DNA from: Floccularia luteovirens
Taxonomy: Eukaryota; Basidiomycota; Agaricomycetes; Agaricales; Squamanitaceae
Assembly (NCBI GenBank): GCA_009739215.1
Contig: VSJF01000007.1
Coordinates: forward strand, 1,364,001-1,428,000
Length of the DNA stretch: 64,000 nucleotides
Direction: 5' to 3'
Shown here: positions 58,614 to 64,000 of the stretch, piece after piece
Numbering within the stretch: position 1 is the stretch's first letter
Layout: each line of letters begins with the position of its first letter
The notes under the pieces: generated by a model
Told to the model about the DNA's origin: nothing
Seen by the model: the letters and a program-made list of their open reading frames with translations, nothing else
The model's database searches: none
Made by a program: the position numbers and the translations under genes

Positions 58614-60786
58614 TCATCTCGAGCCTTTTGTTGGGAAAATTTGACCATCAACAATGTTATTGGGCGATGAAACAGTGTAGTTTCCGAAACAACCAAAGTT
58701 GAAGTCGACTTCGTCAAGGCGACGCTCCATTGCACTGATGTAAGTTGGCAAATCACACAACCCATCATCGTTATGCGGGCATCCATTCACTCCAGTAAGT
58801 GGTAGGACTCCGTCATTGAGAATCCAGCGAATATGCGTTGGCCCATTGGATGGAGCGTTCTTAGTCAACGCTGGGCAAGACAGGACCTGACCGACGAGAT
58901 TGGATCCGAATGGTACTGTTTGACTCGCGAAGTATGACTTTCGAGAAAGATGAGCGCAAATAATGTAGCAAGGAGCTACTGAGCTTACCTGTCTGTTCAC
59001 AATGCGATTGCTTGGCATGGGACCGTTAGCAGCCATACTCGTAAAATTCATTGCAACGAAAACTGATACGTTTCGTGAGCATGTGCCATAATTTCACAGT
59101 AATACAAAAACGTACTAGAAGACATCACACTATCGTGAGTCGCATCAACGTAGATTGTTTGATCCAATGGGAAAGTAACCGGGTTCGATGCTTGGGTTAC
59201 ATTTACTGCACCTCTCGCAGATGTAATGGTCTTTTTAGTGAGGCGCGATACAAGTTCTTGAACGTAGCCAATGCCAAGCGGACTTGAAACTGGGTTTCCT
59301 GGTCCATTAGAATACCATACGGCTAGATCTTAAAATTAGGTAAGGTTAGCTAGCTGCATCAATGCATGCGACCAATAAAACTGTACCATCAAGGTATTCA
59401 AACTGCTCCCACTCCTGCTGCGTGAATAATCCACAAAATTCGGAGAAACCTAAAGAAACAGTCTGGGCATTTATGAGTTTGTATTTTAATGGAAATAGTA
59501 GATCATCAATACCTCATATGCACAAAGCTGTTGCATGGCAACTACTATAGTGGGGGTAAGGGTCACTCCCTTCAAGAAAGGCTGGAGACGTTTAATCGTT
59601 GGAGCTAGGTAGATATCTGCCCAAGCTAGTGCTGCAGTAAGACCAATCTCCGCGATCGCGTTATTTGCATTGGGGCATATCTCATAAGGCGCCAGGGTAT
59701 TATTGATTCCAGACTTTTCAGGAACGACAAGTAGATGGAACTCTCTTTGGAAGGTTTGTGCTCCGAAAAAGCCCGCAGCGAAGTTCATGCTGATGCACAT
59801 TCATGAAACATCAGTGATCTGGAACTATATACATAGAAAAGATGAACTCACGAGGAATCCACCATACGTGCTAAAAACAGCGGATCAGAGAATAGGCAAG
59901 GCATCACATTTTGATGAACTCTTACCAGACGATGTAGTACGCCAAACAGGCAAGTCATGATCACCCTTCAGTAAATCACCTACACAATGACGTCATTAAT
60001 AATGTTCACGATGTGCCTCACATATTTTACCATATCTTATCCTGAATGAAGCTCCTAAGTTGGACCTGCAAGGATGTCCATTAGATGTGATGAAATTAAT
60101 GAAAAACAAGGTTGACACTAACATTTGGTGTTGTCCAAAAGTTGTCAAGATTCCGTTTCCAAGCTTGTATTGCCAAGTGTTCAAGAATTCTAATGGGCCG
60201 GACGCAGAAAAACCAGCGCCTTTTGCAGCAGTCTGGAGAGCTGTGGTGAACTCGGGAGTGCTGGTGGGGTACCTGGCACCGTGACGATGTAATAGGTGAA
60301 CTTGGGTCAGTTCACACCCTTCTGGTATCAGTGGAGATGAACCAGATAAACCGAAAGAGTCAACAGACTGCCACGGGGCAAGACCTCCAGAGCTTTGAAG
60401 AACATCGAATTTCGAGCTCTTCGCGTTGGAGGCATCCGGCCTAACAAGTGGGTACACATTGTCAACTAGCGGAACAGATGGAGCAGTTGCGATGGCTGCT
60501 GCTTCGTCACCGGCTGTAAAGAAGAGTTAGAAACAGTAGATGTGATGTCCATATAAAAAGGCATACTAGGTGTGTTCCCAGGAATTACGACTTGGGTGGG
60601 GGAAAGGAATGTGTTGTCCGTCGCAGTCACAGTTACACCTGCAGGAGGGAACTGGAAAGTTTGCGGGGACCCAGCGAAGGTAGACCCTGCATTTGGTGTG
60701 GTCGTGCTGGTGTGCTTGTTCGGAGCAGACAACACAGCTTGTGCCAAGGAGAGTGCAATAGCAATACGACGCATTTTGAAAACCAT
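58614..60786 (-). CDS. secreted histidine acid phosphatase (phytase-like), tandem copy C
   Basis: Third, more diverged member of the array. The first ATG at 60786 gives MVFKMRRIAIALSLAQAVLS; the Met at 60774 aligns with the start of copies A and B and may be the true one. Motifs: FQFPPAGVTVTATDN, LLHRHGARYPTSTPEF (catalytic His, about 60255-60300), FLNTWQYKLGNGIL, NFAAGFFGAQTFQREF, SLGFSEFCGLFTQQEW and the proton-donor HD in IYVDATHDSVM (about 59130-59160). The C-terminal region is FGSNLVGQVLSCPALTK and HIRWILNDGVLPLTG, with the stop at 58614. The exon layout equals A and B, so it belongs to the same array but separated earlier. Catalytic residues are intact. Secreted phosphatase; substrate preference unknown. 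Confidence 0.9.
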
Positions 60787-61419
60787 TGCGGGACCAGCTG
60801 AGCTTGTGCCTATGCAAAATCCATCCTATTTATACAGAATATGAGGTGCGACGTTGGTGGGTAGAAAGATTCATCGGTGAGAAGGTTTGGTTCTCCCCCA
60901 CGAGGTTTGAGTCTTAAATAGCACGCATGATTCAACTTAGCTTCGGATGCGAAATAGTAAGAAACCGTCATTGCCAGAATTTCGTCTAAAGTATCACAGG
61001 AATTTGAGAGCTCACGCAAGCGCAAACAGTTCAAGTTCAAACAAAGCAGATGGTGATAGTCAAGATGTATGAATTGCACAGATGGAGAATTTGATGCTCC
61101 ATGCCATGTTGAGAGTGAGGAGAACGTGCGTCTTTGGAGGCATGTGCACCAAGAAGTTCAAAATGGTCTGATCACCGTTCCTTTATAGTCGAATTCAGGA
61201 ACATAATTAGCGGAAAATACATAAATACCTTTCGATCTTGTCTATTACGGTCTGCCACAGTCGCGAGATTTTATTTAACTTATGGCGTCAAGCGCCGTTA
61301 AACGTTCTGATTTTTGAGGTAACCTAGATACACTCTTACATAACAAAATAAATAAGATTTAGACGAAATAAACTCATTCGAGGGCAATGTGTACACGATA
61401 TGATTATAATACTAAACTT
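60787..61419. other. upstream region of phosphatase copy C
   Basis: About 0.63 kb containing the copy C promoter (TATAAATA at about 60827-60834, some 45 nt upstream) and the 3' flank of the next minus-strand gene. No gene seen. Confidence 0.45.
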
Positions 61420-62749
61420 TCAAAATGCTTGACGTCTTGACGCTAGTATTGGCTCAGACCCATAAGACATAATTGAATTGCGACCTTGAGTGATATTTAT
61501 GCTGCGGGTACGATGCGATGAGAAAACAGATGCAGGAGGTTCAGTCAGAGTCAGATGGCTGGTGAAAACGGTATCGCGATTTGATGGGAACCCGCCCATT
61601 CGTTCAGAATCTACCGGATTGGATCCGGTATGGCCTTTACTGAAAGAACTTTCTGTGTCTGAACTTCGGGAATCACGAACCCGAAGGACGCAATAAATAT
61701 AAGTCGTCACCACGGGGAGATTGCAGACAATCAATGCTACCACTGCCTACCATAATTTCGTATCCATTTAGTGACAAGGTTTTTTGAAGAGAGTATTACA
61801 TACCTCCAAATGGGCTGACATAGTGGCAACAAGAATATCACTGGGTCCTAAATCCAACCCACCATACCACACAATGCAGAACACTATTGCAGCAAATATT
61901 GTCAACACGCTAGCCGAAAATGCAGCAAGGACAAGTCTCCTTTGATTTGGAGGTAATTTGATTCCCCACAACACGGCTGATGGAAAAGCGATGAGAAGGA
62001 TATCACCAATAAAATCCACTGCATGAAGATGTTATCGGGTATACGAGCTCATACAGGATGCCTTGCTTACAAGTCACAGCAACAAGACCACCAACGAAAG
62101 GACCCCGTCGGGTCTTCCCGCAATTCTGGGCGTAGGCGAAATACCAAGGTAGACCGTTGGCCTTGCAGATATTCGCCGAAGCCACGACACATGCTACGTA
62201 TGCAACCCCAAAGAAAAATGCGAGAGAAAATCCTCCCAGACGAGCTCTGCTCCCTGGAGGAAAAATTCTCGCGATAGAAAGAGCCAGAGACATGCGCGAT
62301 AACCTTGTTTAAATTTAGATCATTGGAATGATGCTTCTCATAGCTATTTTCCTACCAGATTATTGTGAAATGCATGAGGGATCCCAGCCAAAATGAATAA
62401 AAGGGGCTAGTTCTCAACTTCCTGGTTGGATCGTTAACTTTAAGGCTCAAAAGTCAGCTCCCCATGTAAAAAGTTATTGTCATAGTGGATGCATACAGTT
62501 CTGGTGTAATCGGAGCCACAATGCCACAAGATAAGTGATGTCCATACCGAAAGGGATAATTACTATGTAATCATCCCACCAAAGTTTCCTTTGGAGGAAC
62601 CTATGGATGAAGCGGAACAGAGTTGCGTTGAGTGCAACAACATGTAGAACCGTGATGCAAACTAAAAGAATTGATTAGAAGGAGGTAATAAGTCGAGTTG
62701 AAACTAGTATACCTTTCCAAGTTAATTGGCTCTGTGGGGGAAGTGGCAT
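61420..62749 (-). CDS. rhodopsin-like fungal integral membrane protein
   Basis: Multi-pass membrane protein of the fungal rhodopsin-domain/Pth11-like type common in basidiomycetes; function unknown, receptor-like topology. The ATG at 62749 encodes MPLPPQSQLTWK, then after an intron CITVLHVVALNATLF, the basic loop HRFLQRKLWWDDY typical of the family, and a second helix. Later exons give FYSFWLGSLMHFTIIW, MSLALSIARIFPPGSRAR, GFSLAFFFGVAYVACVVAS, VDFIGDILLIAFPSAVLWG, LVLAAFSASVLTIFAAIVF, AATMSAHLE-like and VALIVCNLPVVTTYIY. A Ser-rich cytoplasmic tail ends at 61420. About six introns are inferred; the region around 62400-62540 has an uncertain exon border. The WWDDY motif and helix order support the assignment. 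Confidence 0.8.
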
Positions 62750-63582
62750 TGATAAATTGTGGTATGCTATAGGTGTGGAGTTTCTTGATTTATATGTTAG
62801 GTAGCGGCAACGGAATTATAAATGTCAATTTAGTCAGAAGCATGAGGGGAATAATACCGTGTGAAGATGAATCCCTGGAACGATGCAGTTCACCGAGTTG
62901 GCAGTGAGTTCCAAGGGCGACAACTATACACTCGATGATACTGCACCCGATAACCCTGTAACACATTTCTACTAAACCATACATGATGGTTCTCATTAAA
63001 TTGTAAACAATGCACATAGCTAATAGTAGCAAATGCGGTTGGTGGATGTAGTTGTGAAGCGGAGATTATTTTGTGTGGTACTCTCTTGCTTTGTACCACT
63101 TCTAAATAGATCATAATTCGGCGGAGTTCGAAGATGACCAGGGATATCATATCTATGACTTTCCGCTGTCCTATTTCGCAGCTAGGCTTGAATGGGTGGC
63201 AACCATGGATTCGTGTTCCTTACAATGTGCTAGGACAAGTGTTGAAAACAACGACCGATCGTACCATTCTCGAGGGCCAGCGCGACAGCTTACAAAGAGA
63301 CCGTAAATGGTATTTCTACTGTCGCGGAAGCCATCGAAAAGTCCATGATATGACGTTTGATCGTTCGTGAGAGGCGTAGTTACAGTGCGACCAACGACTT
63401 TTGTATAGAATAAATTAACTCGTTATTGCTTTGTCGTGCCGGAAGTTCAAGGAAACATGGAGCTCTGGCAAGGAAACGAGGTCAGGTTAGCAACCTGCTA
63501 TGTTTGCTAAATGTAATTCTTCAGGAACTATTTCATAGTAAGGGTGGTCAAAAAATGACATACCAAGGAAAGGAACATTCAT
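62750..63582. other. intergenic region near right edge
   Basis: Frames at 62890-63150 (minus) and 63134-63370 (plus) have no recognisable domain. The latter has a fair-length ATG frame (RTILEGQRDSLQRDRKWYF), but without homology or splice continuation it is not called. Confidence 0.35.
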
Positions 63583-64000
63583 TCATGAACGATCAATGTA
63601 CAGCTTTTCATTGTTTATGTATTCCGCAACACGCCCTGTCACCCATTTCCTCCACATCTCGTCTTGTTCTGTCATTGGCTGTCCAATGGCACCACGCACG
63701 GCACTTGAACTATACTTGCTTTCATCATCTCCGATGTCAATAAATACAACACGTTCCGAGTTGATGAACTCCTGTGCCAGAGAAGGTAGTTTCTTCTCAG
63801 CATCCCGTGTTTCCACCAGTGCATCACTCTTCGTTGCGAGTTGTGGTGAGACACGTCGGGCACAAATTATGAATGAATCATCACCATTGGGGGATGGAGA
63901 CAAGAATTTGCGCAAGGATTTCATCATATCAGATTCAGAGCCATAGTATTTAAGCGAAAAAAGACGTTCAAGCGTGTCGAACCCGACAAGAAAAGTGAGT
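63583..64000 (-). CDS. Pof1/NMNAT-like nucleotidyltransferase, 5' end beyond window
   Basis: C-terminal part of a cytidylyltransferase-fold protein; the start lies beyond base 64000. The visible part begins FLVGFDTLERLFSLKYYG (about 63940-63995), continues through FLSPSPNGDDSFIICARR and ERVVFIDIGDDESKYSSSAVR, and ends LYIDRS-stop at 63583. The SSSAVR element corresponds to the ISxTxxR nucleotide-binding motif of the superfamily. The LVGFDTL block is typical of the yeast Pof1-type branch related to nicotinamide mononucleotide adenylyltransferases. Nucleotidyl transfer is therefore expected, but the substrate for this branch is uncertain. The N-terminal HxGH motif, which would confirm activity, is outside the window. 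No intron is seen in the part present. Confidence 0.78.
   Translation of the reverse strand, partial: LTFLVGFDTLERLFSLKYYGSESDMMKSLRKFLSPSPNGDDSFIICARRVSPQLATKSDALVETRDAEKKLPSLAQEFINSERVVFIDIGDDESKYSSSAVRGAIGQPMTEQDEMWRKWVTGRVAEYINNEKLYIDRS

Overview
This window reads as genomic DNA of a mushroom-forming basidiomycete (Agaricomycetes, probably Agaricales). The reasons are genes broken by many 45-65 nt GT-AG introns, moderate to low GC, and families typical of that group: tandem cytochrome P450s, secreted type-B carboxylesterases, a DUF6534-type membrane protein, a tyrosine-kinase-like kinase with an HGDLKG catalytic loop, and an AT-hook protein with a cysteine cluster. I found no rRNA, tRNA, CRISPR array or intact transposon. 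Exon borders were placed by eye from splice signals and family motifs, so individual junctions can be off.

Layout. 0-22 kb is an accessory block in which almost everything is paired: two tandem P450s (249-5320), a GFA-family protein (6031-6628, minus), a proline-rich hypothetical (8201-9114), an MFS transporter (11508-13436), two tandem secreted carboxylesterases (14369-19781) and a second MFS paralogue facing them (20136-21972, minus). No PKS, NRPS or terpene synthase core gene is visible, so a biosynthetic cluster is only a hypothesis. 23.7-37 kb holds a cyanase (23726-24493), two unrecognised acidic or proline-rich proteins (24866-27903), a secreted GH17 beta-1,3-glucanase (28134-29420, minus), a DUF6534-like membrane protein (30778-32334), a small ABM-domain monooxygenase (33629-34064), a second inverted cyanase (35225-36044, minus) and the succinate dehydrogenase assembly factor SDHAF3/ACN9 (36341-36898, minus).

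38-45 kb, all minus strand, holds a strongly divergent beta-tubulin paralogue (38017-40736), a TKL protein kinase with N-terminal repeats (41029-42507) and the AT-hook/cysteine-cluster protein (42936-44859). 46-52 kb, plus strand, holds a transketolase-family enzyme and homogentisate 1,2-dioxygenase (tyrosine catabolism). 52.5-60.8 kb is a tandem array of three secreted histidine acid phosphatases (phytase-like), two of them near-identical. The right edge has a rhodopsin-like multi-pass membrane protein (61420-62749) and the 3' part of a Pof1/NMNAT-like nucleotidyltransferase (63583 to window end).

Four genes (12.36, 14.78, 17.55 and 18.04, and 46.09 kb) carry apparent single extra bases that break otherwise well-conserved frames, and a fifth (8.93 kb) may do so. 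They could be unpolished-assembly insertions or true lesions. The genes are annotated as coding with the lesion stated.
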